DNA of 43,840 bases from Terriglobia bacterium (lineage in GTDB: Bacteria; Acidobacteriota; Terriglobia; Terriglobales; Acidobacteriaceae). The notes under the pieces are model-generated. The model saw only the letters and a list, made by a program, of their open reading frames with translations. It did no database searches and was not told the origin of the DNA. Position numbers and translations under genes: made by a program. Positions 8,694 through 16,748 of this stretch are shown here, in pieces; position 1 is the first letter of the stretch, and every line of letters starts with the position of its first letter. The stretch lies in assembly GCA_020073185.1 (NCBI GenBank), contig JAIQFT010000061.1:1-43840 (forward strand). The letters run 5' to 3'.

Positions 8694-9061
8694 ACCTGCC
8701 TCCGGACAGTGCTGGGGTCCGGACCACCATTGCTTCTCCTACAGCGTACCTCCCTGACCTCTCCCCGCCGTGTGACCTGCATCACGTGCCGTGGCCCAAG
8801 GCCGTCCGCCACCCAGGGCGGGGCAGACTGGTTGCGATTTCGCTCCGCTGGCCAGCCGCTGACGGGCACAAGATCGCCCTGGCTACAGGGTTGTGCTGGA
8901 AGTCTGCTCGACAATTCTCCAGCGCGCTGACGGAAGCAGAGTCAGCCGTCCCTGCGTCGCTCTGCTGCCCGCATCGAAGGGCGGAAGCTGTGGCACCGCA
9001 AAGCTGCTCAAGTTGCGGCGCGGCATCCTGGAGGCCAGCGGCGACACCGACTCTCACTTCA
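8694..9061. other. non-coding interval upstream of the NarI-like gene
   Basis: No gene is supported in these 368 bp; open frames here lack ribosome sites and family features. The interval contains the palindromic operator candidate at 8772-8785 and the untranslated end of the ArsR transcript. Confidence 0.6.
8772..8785 (-). promoter_or_regulatory. CRP/FNR-type operator candidate upstream of the NarI/DsrK-like pair
   Basis: GTGACCTGCATCAC is a GTGA-N6-TCAC palindrome 79 bp before the start at 8693. On the + strand it continues as CATCACGTG, the same 9-mer found at the second site at 15557-15570. The half-sites match CRP-type recognition. The binding protein is not in this window. Confidence 0.5.
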
Positions 9062-9400
9062 TCACACCGCCAGCGAATGGCGCTTCTCAATTTGCGTTCG
9101 CAACACGTCGCGAATGATCCGGCAGGCGCTCTTGACCTGCGGCATGGCTAGGGAGCAGAGCATTTGCTTGCCTTGGCGACGGGTGGCCACGACGCCGGCG
9201 GTGCGCAGGACCGCCAGATGCTGCGACAGGTTCGGGTTACTGATGTGCAAGCGCTGCTGGAGCTCGGAGGCGAACCAATCGCGTTCGGCCAGCAGATCGA
9301 GGAGTTGGAGGCGGATGGGATTCGCGAACGCTTTGCAGATGCGGGATTGAAGGACGTAAATCTCCGGGTCAACCGGTTTGCCGTTGCTGTTCTGCACTAT
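9062..9400 (-). CDS. ArsR-family transcriptional regulator
   Basis: The 112-residue protein is a winged-helix ArsR/SmtB regulator: KAFANPIRLQLLDLLAE, then the recognition helix ISNPNLSQHLAVLRTAGVVATRRQG. The arsenic-binding ELCVCDL motif is absent. Its cysteines are Cys21, Cys81 and Cys92, so a thiol- or redox-based signal is possible but unproven. The GTG at 9400 is chosen because it lies 1 bp after the cytochrome b stop with GAGGTGA at proper distance. It yields a normal family length and avoids a long overlap with the preceding gene. It is the last gene of the cytochrome c/molybdoenzyme unit and may feed back on it. Confidence 0.83.
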   Translation of the reverse strand: MVQNSNGKPVDPEIYVLQSRICKAFANPIRLQLLDLLAERDWFASELQQRLHISNPNLSQHLAVLRTAGVVATRRQGKQMLCSLAMPQVKSACRIIRDVLRTQIEKRHSLAV

Positions 9401-9401
9401 C

Positions 9402-10247
9402 TCACCTCGCCCCGTTCGCAGCGCTGGCTTCCGGTTTCGACCCGTTGCCCGTTTCGAGCGTGTCATGCGAGCGGTCCTCCTCTGGGGATATTGTGTGTGC
9501 GCCATCTGCTTGCTGCATTTTAACTTCACGCCACCATTTGTAGTGGTGGCGAAATGCATACAGCTCGCTGACCATGCCGGTGATCATCGAATAAAACGCC
9601 GGACGCTCCTCGGGAAAAACCGCGCCCATGTAGACGTGGATCATCAGGCCGGAAACGACCATGCCCACGGCGACGAAATGCAGCACCATCGCCCACTGCA
9701 CCAGGAAGGCGCTGAACAGGTGAAACGTCATGATGGCGCCGGTAACCATGATCAGCGGCACCATGGCGTACACCATTACGGCATAGAGTTTCTGCCCGGC
9801 ATTATAAGCTCCCTGCGGCGGGAGACCCTCGGAGGAGCGGCCGACGAGACGCAGCACGCGAATGCGCAACCAGCGGAAGTCATCTGCGTCGAGACCGATT
9901 TCTTTTTTCAGGACTTCGGTGTGCAGGTAATTGCGCCAGCCGAAGATAGCGTAAACGCCGAAGACGATCATCCAGGTGAGGCCGGCGGCAATGTGCACCC
10001 GCAGCAGGTTGGCACGCGAGCCGAAGATGCTCTCCATCATGACCAGGTACCAATGCGGCATGAAAGCAAACGGAGGCGTGACTACGATCGCGGAGCCAGT
10101 TGCCAGTTCGATGAGCCATACGAGCGCATTGAACCAGTGAAGCAGGACGATGGCTACCTGGTGCTTCTTTACCTGGCGTAGCGCAAGAGTCTCGGCTTGT
10201 TCGGCGGTAAGCGCGTAGGGAGAAGTGGAAACGATGTCGGTGGCCAT
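9402..10247 (-). CDS. FdnI-like cytochrome b membrane subunit
   Basis: The 281-residue protein has four hydrophobic helices with histidines placed as in formate-dehydrogenase gamma subunits: VAIVLLHWFNALVWL, LLRVHIAAGLTWMIVF, a third helix MVYAMVPLIMVTGAIM, and VLHFVAVGMVVSGLMIHVYMG. It would carry two b haems and link the quinone pool to the periplasmic ferredoxin/molybdoenzyme pair encoded just upstream. It replaces the NrfD-type subunit common in polysulfide and thiosulfate reductases. The ATG at 10247 lies 7 bp after the ferredoxin gene. The C-terminal tail is polar and variable. Confidence 0.83.
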   Translation of the reverse strand: MATDIVSTSPYALTAEQAETLALRQVKKHQVAIVLLHWFNALVWLIELATGSAIVVTPPFAFMPHWYLVMMESIFGSRANLLRVHIAAGLTWMIVFGVYAIFGWRNYLHTEVLKKEIGLDADDFRWLRIRVLRLVGRSSEGLPPQGAYNAGQKLYAVMVYAMVPLIMVTGAIMTFHLFSAFLVQWAMVLHFVAVGMVVSGLMIHVYMGAVFPEERPAFYSMITGMVSELYAFRHHYKWWREVKMQQADGAHTISPEEDRSHDTLETGNGSKPEASAANGAR

Positions 10248-10254
10248 GTGACCT

Positions 10255-10986
10255 CTATTCGTCAGACTGCTTTTCGCCGACTGACAACTGGTGGAAGAAT
10301 GCGCCTGCCTGTCCGAGGAACGTTGTACCCACAGCAAGGTAGACGAGCTTCTTCGCCAGCCTCGTCCATACGAAGGCCGCAGCAACAGTTCTGGGTGGTG
10401 TGGGAGCGAATGAAGCGGCAGCCATCTCCAGGTGTTCGGGCTTGCCGGTGTAATAGACGTTGGGTCCGATGGCTATATCGGCAGTTTCCATGCGCTTTGC
10501 GCCCGCGCGATAAACCAGGCGGAACACTTCGCTGCTGGGGTCCTCCATGTCACCAAACACTTTGGCCTTAGCCGGACATGTAGCCACGCACGCGGGTTCG
10601 AGCCCATGTTCCAGGCGGGGCGCGCAGAAGTCGCACTTGTCCACCACACCGCGATCGGGGTTCACGTAGCGTGCGCCATAGGGACACGCCGCCACGCAAC
10701 TACCGCAGCCGATGCAAAGGTCGCGGTTGACGCGCACGGCGCCGTTGGCATCCTGCCAGGTTGCGCCCGTCGGGCAGGCGGGAAGACAGGAGGGACGCTC
10801 ACATTGGTTGCATTGCGAGACGAAGAACGCCGAGGTGAAGTTCGGATACGTCCCGCGCAACCCGGCCGGGCGCACGCGGGTTCGGGCATAGCCATTGGGC
10901 ACATCCCACTCCGACTTGCACGCCACCGTGCATGACTGGCAACCTACGCAGCGTTCCTGATCGATGACCATCGCATATCTGGCCAT
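10255..10986 (-). CDS. four-cluster ferredoxin subunit with C-terminal membrane anchor
   Basis: The 243-residue protein has four cysteine groups of the FdnH/PsrB/DmsB type: CVGCQSCTVAC, CNQCERPSCLPACP, CIGCGSCVAACP and CDFCAPRLEHGLEPACVATCP, enough for four 4Fe-4S clusters. A hydrophobic segment near the C-terminus (KLVYLAVGTTFLGQAGAFF) is a probable single membrane helix as in FdnH. It should connect the molybdoenzyme to the cytochrome b. The start ATG at 10986 is 5 bp after the molybdoenzyme stop; an upstream in-frame start inside that gene is less likely. It probably travels with its Tat-exported partner because it has no signal of its own. Confidence 0.88.
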   Translation of the reverse strand: MARYAMVIDQERCVGCQSCTVACKSEWDVPNGYARTRVRPAGLRGTYPNFTSAFFVSQCNQCERPSCLPACPTGATWQDANGAVRVNRDLCIGCGSCVAACPYGARYVNPDRGVVDKCDFCAPRLEHGLEPACVATCPAKAKVFGDMEDPSSEVFRLVYRAGAKRMETADIAIGPNVYYTGKPEHLEMAAASFAPTPPRTVAAAFVWTRLAKKLVYLAVGTTFLGQAGAFFHQLSVGEKQSDE

Positions 10987-10991
10987 GCTTG

Positions 10992-13205
10992 TTAACCTTT
11001 CTCCACCGGCAGCACGCACACAAAATTGACCCGCATGCCGGTCGTACCGGTGAGCGGGTCGATGGCAACACGCGTCATGAGGGCATTATCAGAAAACCCG
11101 TGCTGGTAAGCCTTTTTGAGACCGGGCGCCTGCGGGCCGAAACCATGCACGGTGTAGGCGACGTCGCTGCGGATGGCCGGCGTCACTTTGACCGTCACCT
11201 CGGGACTCTTCACGCTATCCTGGTTTTCCAGAACGACCTTCTGCCCGTCGTGCACTCCGATTCGCTTCGCGGCTTGGCTACTGATCCACACCGGGTTCTC
11301 AGGCATGAGATCGTCGAGCCAGGCATTATTCGCCGAGCGCGAAAACGAATGCACCGGCGCGCGGCCGTAAATCAGCCGCAAGTATCCGTCGGGCGGGTCC
11401 GGCACCGCCTCGTACTTGGGCAGCGCATCGAGCTTCAAGTCCTTCAGGACCGACGACACCAGTTCGATCTTGCCGCTCTGCGTCGGAAAAAGAGGAGGAT
11501 CGGTTTCGCTGCGGCCCTCGATGTAGGGCTTGCCGGGAAACGAAACTGCGCCTAACGATTTCAGTTCCGTCTCGCTGATATTGAGAGGAGCGATCAGTTG
11601 GCGGAGATGATCGTCGGGGTCACGCCACGGAAAGTAGTCCTCGAGTCGCAAGCGCTTGGCCATTTGCTTGGCAATCCACCAGCCCGGCTTGGACTCGTAC
11701 ATAGGCTCGACCGCGGGTTGACGGATTGAAATATAGGGCCGCTTATGGGTGGTGACGATCGCCGGCGGATCGTAGCGCTCCAGGTAGGTCGCCTCGGGTA
11801 GGACCAGGTCGGCGTAGCGGGTCATTTCCATGGGCAAAACGTCCACCACCGCCATGAACTCCAGGTTCTTGATTGCTGCGACGGTCTTCTGGCGCATGGG
11901 GACGCTTTCCAGAATGTTCTGCCCGTATACCACCCATCCTTTAATAGGATACGGGTTGCCGGTCCGGGTAGCTTCGATGAGGCCGTGTGTGAGGCCATAG
12001 GCGTCCTCGGTAGCCAGCGGATAGACATTTCCGACGCGGTCGGCAGCGCCTTTTTCGGACTCCGGCATGGGTGGCAGGGGAATCTTGCCCGTGGAGAGTT
12101 TGGTGGGCAGGTAAATTCCGCCTTTGCGGCCGTACGCGCCGAGCAGCGCCGTCAAGATCGCCATCGCCCGAGCACGCTGCGTGTCATTGCCATACCAAGT
12201 AACGTGCCGTCCGGGATGAATCGCGACTGCGGGTCTGGCTTCCGCCATGAGGTGTGCCGTTTCGCGAATTTGCGCGGCAGAGAGTTCGGTGATGGGCGCC
12301 GCCCACTCAGGAGTGAACTGCTCTGCGTGCTTCGCCAGTTCCGCGAAGCCCGTGGCGTATTGATCGAGGTAGGCTTTGTCGTAGAGCTTCTCGGAAATGA
12401 CAACATTCATCCACGCCAGCAACAACGCGGTATCGGTGCCCGGCTTAATCGGCAGCCAGAAGTTCGCCTTCGATGCGGCGGTGGAAAAACGCGGATCGAC
12501 AACGATGAGCTTGGCGCCGCGCGCCAGGCCCTCGGCGAAGGCAGTGACCTGCGACGTAAAGACGTTCTCGCCGATGTGGCTGCCGATGAGAACGATGCAT
12601 TGGGATTCTTCGAGGTCCACCGGCTCCGGCGAATTCACGGGGCGACCGAAGGTAAGCTGGTAGCCGATATCGCGGGGCCCCCGGCATTGCGCAAACGCCG
12701 GCTCCGCCGAGTTGGGCGTGCCATAGGCTTTCATCAGGGTGGCAAAGAAACCCGAGTGGACGCCGTGGGGAAAGAGCGCGACGCTCTCCGGACCGTACTT
12801 CTGCTTTAGGTCTTGGAGACGTGTGGCAAGAAAGTCCAGCGCCTCGTCCCAGGAAACGCGCTTGAACTTTGCTTCGCCGCGATTGCCGGTACGGATCTGC
12901 GGATACTTCAGGCGGTCGGGATCGTTGAGCAGCGCCACGCCGGCGTTGCCGCGAGCGCAGAGCTTGCCTTTGGTCATGGGGTGATGAGGGTTGCCCTGCA
13001 GCTTGAGCAGCTTGCCGGCAACGACTTCCGCCATCACGCCGCAGCGCCAAAAACACATCTCGCAGTTGGTCGCGATCTGCTGGACGCGCGTCTCTCCGCG
13101 CCAGCCGGGCGGATGCACGTCAGCCACGGAGGTGGTGGCGGTAGTTATTCCGGCCGCAAGCGCAGTTCCCTGCAGAAACCTGCGGCGCGTGAACCTGGTA
13201 GCCAT
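10992..13205 (-). CDS. Tat-exported molybdopterin oxidoreductase (PsrA/PhsA-like, DMSO reductase family)
   Basis: The 737-residue protein begins with a twin-arginine signal, TRRRFLQGTALAAG. An N-terminal 4Fe-4S motif follows: CEMCFWRC with CARG (Cys48, 51, 55, 83). A Cys at about residue 174 (FAQCRGPRDIG) sits where Psr/Phs-type enzymes ligate molybdenum. Later molybdopterin-binding blocks include GSHIGENVF, VVDPRFSTAASKA and GRKGGIYLP. The family covers polysulfide, thiosulfate, tetrathionate and arsenate reductases, so the substrate cannot be named. Neighbours supply a ferredoxin, quinone-linked cytochrome b, cytochrome c and porin, giving a complete periplasmic respiratory module. The ATG at 13205 is chosen because it places the Tat motif at the N-terminus; the preceding 71 bp hold a strong hairpin. 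Confidence 0.87.
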   Translation of the reverse strand: MATRFTRRRFLQGTALAAGITTATTSVADVHPPGWRGETRVQQIATNCEMCFWRCGVMAEVVAGKLLKLQGNPHHPMTKGKLCARGNAGVALLNDPDRLKYPQIRTGNRGEAKFKRVSWDEALDFLATRLQDLKQKYGPESVALFPHGVHSGFFATLMKAYGTPNSAEPAFAQCRGPRDIGYQLTFGRPVNSPEPVDLEESQCIVLIGSHIGENVFTSQVTAFAEGLARGAKLIVVDPRFSTAASKANFWLPIKPGTDTALLLAWMNVVISEKLYDKAYLDQYATGFAELAKHAEQFTPEWAAPITELSAAQIRETAHLMAEARPAVAIHPGRHVTWYGNDTQRARAMAILTALLGAYGRKGGIYLPTKLSTGKIPLPPMPESEKGAADRVGNVYPLATEDAYGLTHGLIEATRTGNPYPIKGWVVYGQNILESVPMRQKTVAAIKNLEFMAVVDVLPMEMTRYADLVLPEATYLERYDPPAIVTTHKRPYISIRQPAVEPMYESKPGWWIAKQMAKRLRLEDYFPWRDPDDHLRQLIAPLNISETELKSLGAVSFPGKPYIEGRSETDPPLFPTQSGKIELVSSVLKDLKLDALPKYEAVPDPPDGYLRLIYGRAPVHSFSRSANNAWLDDLMPENPVWISSQAAKRIGVHDGQKVVLENQDSVKSPEVTVKVTPAIRSDVAYTVHGFGPQAPGLKKAYQHGFSDNALMTRVAIDPLTGTTGMRVNFVCVLPVEKG

Positions 13206-13227
13206 TGGTCCTCCACAACATTGCGAA

Positions 13228-13268
13228 CCTGAGGCGGCGCGTGGGACGCAGGTCCCACACGCCTCAGG
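13228..13268 (-). repeat. strong intercistronic hairpin between porin and molybdoenzyme genes
   Basis: Two nested perfect arms occur: CCTGAGGC (13228-13235) with GCCTCAGG (13261-13268), and GTGGGAC (13241-13247) with GTCCCAC (13252-13258). There is no run of T, so it is not a standard terminator. It may protect the porin mRNA end or lower expression of the downstream gene. Its core resembles the hairpin after gvpA at 21654-21678 (shared GGGACRCAG), suggesting a dispersed palindromic element. Confidence 0.65.
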
Positions 13269-13276
13269 AGGTCTGC

Positions 13277-15115
13277 CTAGAAGCGCGCTGTCAGACCCAA
13301 GGTGAACATGTTCGCCGCGTCGTAGGTCGGGAATCCGAGCAAAGGCACCGAATCCAGCCGCTTGGGAGCGCCAAGATGCCAGCCGGAGCCGGACCACGTG
13401 TAGTTGTAGCGTTGAAACGCGGCCTTGAAGATGAAGCGCTCGTTGATGCGGTGCGTCAGGTACGTTTCATACACTTCGCCGCGCGTGTTCGTCTTGGGCG
13501 CAATGATGTCGTCTTCGGCATTGGCAAAGTTGAACCAATACTTGGAACCGTGGTTCATCTCGAAGCCGACTTTGGTTTTGCCGTCGTTTTGCGGGAAGCT
13601 GTAACGCAGTCCCACGTAGATCATCTGGCCTTCGTGATTGGTGGGAACATCAAATGGATCGCTGCCCATGCCGCCGAAGGGTGTGGTGACGCCATTGGGG
13701 CGCAGGCTGCTCCAGTTGCCACTCACGAACATATCCACCGGGCCAAACTTCTTTTGCGCGACAATTCCGTACAGGTTGATTCCGCCCAGGTTCGCCGATG
13801 GTGTGTAACGCATGATGACCGGCGCTCCGATGGCGTCGCCGGTGATGGGGTTGTTGGGAAGGACGATTTCTCCGTTGAACCCGTCGGTGACATTCCACGC
13901 GTGTGCGGCCAGCGCCTGAACAAATGCGGTGTCGCTTTCATACAGGTCGCTCATGACACCCAAGAGGTGAACGTCCTTGAGACGGTCGGCCGGCGTTTTC
14001 AGCAGGTTCCCATTGCCAAAGCCGGAGGAATAGCCGACGCCGTAGCACGCCCGGACCGTGGTTTTTTCGGTGATGTGATACCCCAAGGTCATGCCGTCGT
14101 ACTGGTAATCGAACAAAGCGCCGGTGGGCGTGCCGCCGCGGGGTTCGTCTTGCCGGAAATTGAGCGGCGGGCCATCGGTGGACGGGCGGCGTCCGATGGA
14201 GAAGTACATCTTCGATCCGCCGATATTGGTCCAGTTGAAGAACGCGCGCTCGACGCGCAGCATGTCGCCGGAAGGGACGCGCGTGGTCGTGCCGTCAATC
14301 GCCAGCGTGTTGGGCTGGCCATTGAACATCTGCACGCCGGTGGAGTCCCCGAATACCTTGTACATGCTGAGTCGTGCATCCACGCTGACGTTGTCGGACA
14401 CCTTGCCGTTGAAGCGCAGCCGCAGGCGATTGGTGAAGAGGGCGTCGGTGTTGTCCGAGTACCCGGGGGTGTACACCCCGGGAGCTTGCATCAGGTAACC
14501 CATCAACTGCTGTTGCATGGCCGGCGGGAACTGTCCCATCGATTGCTTCAACTGGTTGAAGGTCAGGTTGTTGGTGAAGTATTGGTACGAGCCGTAGTTG
14601 CCCGCCACCTGGCTATCCAGGAGCCCCTTAAACTGTGCGGGCGTCATGGTTTGCAACATGGCTGGGTCAAAGGGCATGCCGAGCCCGCCCTGGGCGGTGG
14701 GCGCGGTCAACCACAAGGTGCGCACCACCAGGTTCTGGAGGTTCATGCCGTCATAGTGAGCCGGCACGTTGCCGCGGATGGTGTGCGCTTCGAAGCGATA
14801 GTCCCCGCTCCAGTTCAGCCGGTCGAGCGCGGATTTCTTCTCGGTGCTGTTGACCCGGTCATCCAAGTCCTTGACCTGGTCTTTGAGGTCCGCCGCCGAT
14901 ACCGTGCCTTCGGCAGGCGTCTGCTGCTTCGATGCTGCGGTTTTCTGTCGCTCCTGGGCGGCGATGCGCGCCTCCAGGGCAACAATGGTTTTCTTCAGGT
15001 TATCGACCTCCTGGCGGAGCTCGGAGGAATCGTTGCCGGGCGCTGTCTGTTGCGCCCACGCTCCGGGTCCCGCCAGCAGGACGACCGATAAGAGACTGGC
15101 AAGAAATGTACGCAT
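13277..15115 (-). CDS. outer-membrane porin, DUF3373-like
   Basis: The 612-residue protein has a signal peptide (MRTFLASLLSVVLLAGPGAWAQ) and a coiled-coil segment (SSELRQEVDNLKKTIVALEARIAAQE) followed by a second short coil. A long beta-barrel region follows with alternating aromatic strands (GDYRFEAHT, KMYFSIGRRP, MTLGYHITEKTTVRACYG). It ends in Phe, typical of outer-membrane proteins. The coil plus barrel plan matches DUF3373-type porins. It lies second in the respiratory unit, between cytochrome c and the Tat molybdoenzyme, so substrate entry or support of electron flow across the outer membrane is plausible inference. The family assignment comes from overall pattern, not a search. Confidence 0.72.
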   Translation of the reverse strand: MRTFLASLLSVVLLAGPGAWAQQTAPGNDSSELRQEVDNLKKTIVALEARIAAQERQKTAASKQQTPAEGTVSAADLKDQVKDLDDRVNSTEKKSALDRLNWSGDYRFEAHTIRGNVPAHYDGMNLQNLVVRTLWLTAPTAQGGLGMPFDPAMLQTMTPAQFKGLLDSQVAGNYGSYQYFTNNLTFNQLKQSMGQFPPAMQQQLMGYLMQAPGVYTPGYSDNTDALFTNRLRLRFNGKVSDNVSVDARLSMYKVFGDSTGVQMFNGQPNTLAIDGTTTRVPSGDMLRVERAFFNWTNIGGSKMYFSIGRRPSTDGPPLNFRQDEPRGGTPTGALFDYQYDGMTLGYHITEKTTVRACYGVGYSSGFGNGNLLKTPADRLKDVHLLGVMSDLYESDTAFVQALAAHAWNVTDGFNGEIVLPNNPITGDAIGAPVIMRYTPSANLGGINLYGIVAQKKFGPVDMFVSGNWSSLRPNGVTTPFGGMGSDPFDVPTNHEGQMIYVGLRYSFPQNDGKTKVGFEMNHGSKYWFNFANAEDDIIAPKTNTRGEVYETYLTHRINERFIFKAAFQRYNYTWSGSGWHLGAPKRLDSVPLLGFPTYDAANMFTLGLTARF

Positions 15116-15153
15116 GAAATCCTTCCTCTATGAAAAGCGTTCCAAAGCCGTTG

Positions 15154-15489
15154 TTAGCCGCAAGTCGCCGGCGCTTCCGAGTCGGCGGCGTGATCGATGC
15201 AGAAGCGCTGGATCGCCTTCATCTGTTCCGGTGTCAGCGATTCGAACAGCTTCTTGCCGGTATTGGGATGGATGACAGTCGCGTGCGAGGCGGCGAGCTT
15301 GGCGCTGTAGAACTTGCGCCACTGCGCCTGGGTCATCGTCATGGGGGTGTACTGCTTATGGGGCGACCCCTTGTCGTGACAAACCTTGCAGTTGTTTCGG
15401 TACAGGGTCTTGCCGTCCTGGCCGGAAACCGGCAGGGCGAGCAGAACCGCGGAAGTCAGAACGAGAAGGACGATTTTCGCGCAACGCAT
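15154..15489 (-). CDS. small periplasmic mono-haem cytochrome c
   Basis: The 111-residue protein has a signal peptide (MRCAKIVLLVLTSAVLLALPVSG) and one haem motif, CKVCH, after DGKTLYRNN. The downstream Met in PMTMTQAQW is a possible axial ligand. A second cysteine pair lies near the C-terminus (FCIDHAADSEAPATC). The ATG at 15489 is chosen because it places the signal at the N-terminus. It opens the transcription unit, with the palindromic operator 68 bp upstream, and is a likely electron carrier for the molybdoenzyme or a link to the outer-membrane porin. Confidence 0.82.
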   Translation of the reverse strand: MRCAKIVLLVLTSAVLLALPVSGQDGKTLYRNNCKVCHDKGSPHKQYTPMTMTQAQWRKFYSAKLAASHATVIHPNTGKKLFESLTPEQMKAIQRFCIDHAADSEAPATCG

Positions 15490-15556
15490 GAGTGGCCTTC
15501 CTGGCAAAGAATGAATACGCCGGGAACGATGGTGCGCCGGAAAGCCTGCCCGCGCA

Positions 15557-15570
15557 GTGATACACATCAC
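15557..15570 (-). promoter_or_regulatory. CRP/FNR-type operator candidate upstream of the cytochrome c unit
   Basis: GTGATACACATCAC is a GTGA-N6-TCAC palindrome 68 bp upstream of the start at 15489. It continues as CATCACGTG like the site at 8772-8785. A weak -10-like GTATTCAT (complement of 15511-15518) would put the palindrome near -60, the class I activator position; this promoter assignment is tentative. Confidence 0.55.
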
Positions 15571-15772
15571 GTGTTGCTGTATTAAGCATATTCGCAATTA
15601 AGAATGTTACTAATATAGAACGGTCGTTCGTTCCGGCGGCGCGGCCCCGAAGATCGCCGGCGGAAGGCGGAGCGCTTGCTCAGCGGAGCACTCCTAACGA
15701 AGAAGTCCAGGTTTTACGGGTATGACTTCACGGCGAGTGGAAGCCGCTGTGGCCACTGACCCCTCGGCGCTC

Positions 15773-16096
15773 TCAGCTTGCCGGCACAGGCACTTTGTGC
15801 AAGGAAGCTTCCAGCCGGGACATCCTTTCCTCGATGCTGGCCAGAGGGCCGGGCGCGATTTCCGCCTGCTTGTCGGCACGGAAGATGGGATTGTTCACCC
15901 ACCAGTCCATGCCCATTTCCTGGGCCTTCTCGACCGAGCAGATGACCAGGCGGATCTGGATCGAAAGCAGCTCGATGTCAACCAGCTTGACCCTGATATC
16001 GCCGGCGATGACGATGCCTTTGTCCAGAACTCGCTCCAGGACATCCGACAGGGTGGAAGTTTGCAGCGAGTGTGGCGGACCGTGTTGTTGCGCCAT
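15773..16096 (-). CDS. gvpJ: gas vesicle protein, GvpA/GvpJ family with C-terminal extension
   Basis: The 107-residue protein contains the GvpA-family core: LSDVLERVLDKGIVIAGDIRVKLVDIELLSIQIRLVICSVEKAQEMG. A polar extension (ADKQAEIAPGPLASIEERMSRLEASL) follows, of the kind seen in minor GvpJ-like proteins rather than the major shell protein. It is the last gene of the gas-vesicle cluster. Minor GvpA homologues help nucleate or shape the vesicle tips. The gvpJ label is by family resemblance; gvpS/gvpM naming is also possible. Confidence 0.85.
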   Translation of the reverse strand: MAQQHGPPHSLQTSTLSDVLERVLDKGIVIAGDIRVKLVDIELLSIQIRLVICSVEKAQEMGMDWWVNNPIFRADKQAEIAPGPLASIEERMSRLEASLHKVPVPAS

Positions 16097-16105
16097 GATT
16101 GCTCC

Positions 16106-16483
16106 TTACAGAAGTCTTCCCAGCGGGCCAAGGTCGAGGTTGAGATCCTCTTCTTCCAGGCCGAATTCCTTTCGCAGCCGCTCAATTTCCCGACTTTGCT
16201 GCATCAGGGCCAGGCCCAGCCTTTCCACCTGCTGGCTGCTCAGGGAACCGGACTCCACCCGACGGATGGCTTGCCGCTCCAGCAATTCGTGCAGCACTTT
16301 GACCAGAGTCAGCACCAGTTGTCCCAGCCCGTTCTTCTGCTGGTTGCCGTCGAGGTTCAGGCGCGGGGTCCGGCAGCGCCGCATCTGGTGTAACTCGGAG
16401 CCGGGGAGTCTGTCGACCTCCATCACCCGAGCGAATTCGCTCAGGTTGTCGGACTCCACCCGCGCCGGGTCACAAGGCTGCAT
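16106..16483 (-). CDS. gvpK: gas vesicle protein GvpK
   Basis: The 125-residue protein matches GvpK strongly over its C-terminal two thirds: RLNLDGNQQKNGLGQLVLTLV, LLERQAIRRVESGSLSSQQVERLG, and the terminal DLNLDLGPLGRLL. The ATG at 16483 overlaps the upstream GvpA-family gene by 14 bp. GvpK is a conserved minor protein needed for vesicle assembly. Confidence 0.93.
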   Translation of the reverse strand: MQPCDPARVESDNLSEFARVMEVDRLPGSELHQMRRCRTPRLNLDGNQQKNGLGQLVLTLVKVLHELLERQAIRRVESGSLSSQQVERLGLALMQQSREIERLRKEFGLEEEDLNLDLGPLGRLL

Positions 16484-16748
16484 CTGTCATCTCCCCAGTC
16501 CGCGCTCCGGAATCCGCCGCGGCGCCATGCCAGCCCAGGCGCGCCGTTTCGATGGAGGTCAGCACCAGTTTCAGCCCCAGATAGATGAGGTCGATTCCGG
16601 CTACCGCAATGGTCGCTTCCCCATCCACCACCACGCCCTTGTTCAGCACTCGGTCCAGCACCTCGCACAAGGAAATTCGCTGCGAATCATTCAAGGTCAC
16701 CCGTGGCGCCGTCACAAGGTCGGCTGCGGTTGTATTCTCAATCGGCAT
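16470..16748 (-). CDS. gas vesicle protein, GvpA/GvpJ family
   Basis: The 92-residue protein has the GvpA-type core ISLCEVLDRVLNKGVVVDGEATIAVAGIDLIYLGLKLVLTSIETA with a short polar tail. A Cys in the first helix and the Tyr-Leu-Gly substitution distinguish it from the major GvpA in this cluster, so it is probably a minor GvpJ/M/S-type component. The ATG at 16748 is preferred over one 9 bp upstream. It overlaps the 3' end of the ArsA-like gene and the 5' end of gvpK, consistent with a tightly packed operon. Confidence 0.85.
   Translation of the reverse strand: MPIENTTAADLVTAPRVTLNDSQRISLCEVLDRVLNKGVVVDGEATIAVAGIDLIYLGLKLVLTSIETARLGWHGAAADSGARTGEMTDAAL

Noticed and set aside
13205-15091. A long + strand open frame opposite the porin gene
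   Set aside because: Antisense shadow in high-GC DNA. The - strand frame has a signal peptide, coiled coil, beta-barrel pattern and terminal Phe; the + frame shows no family features.
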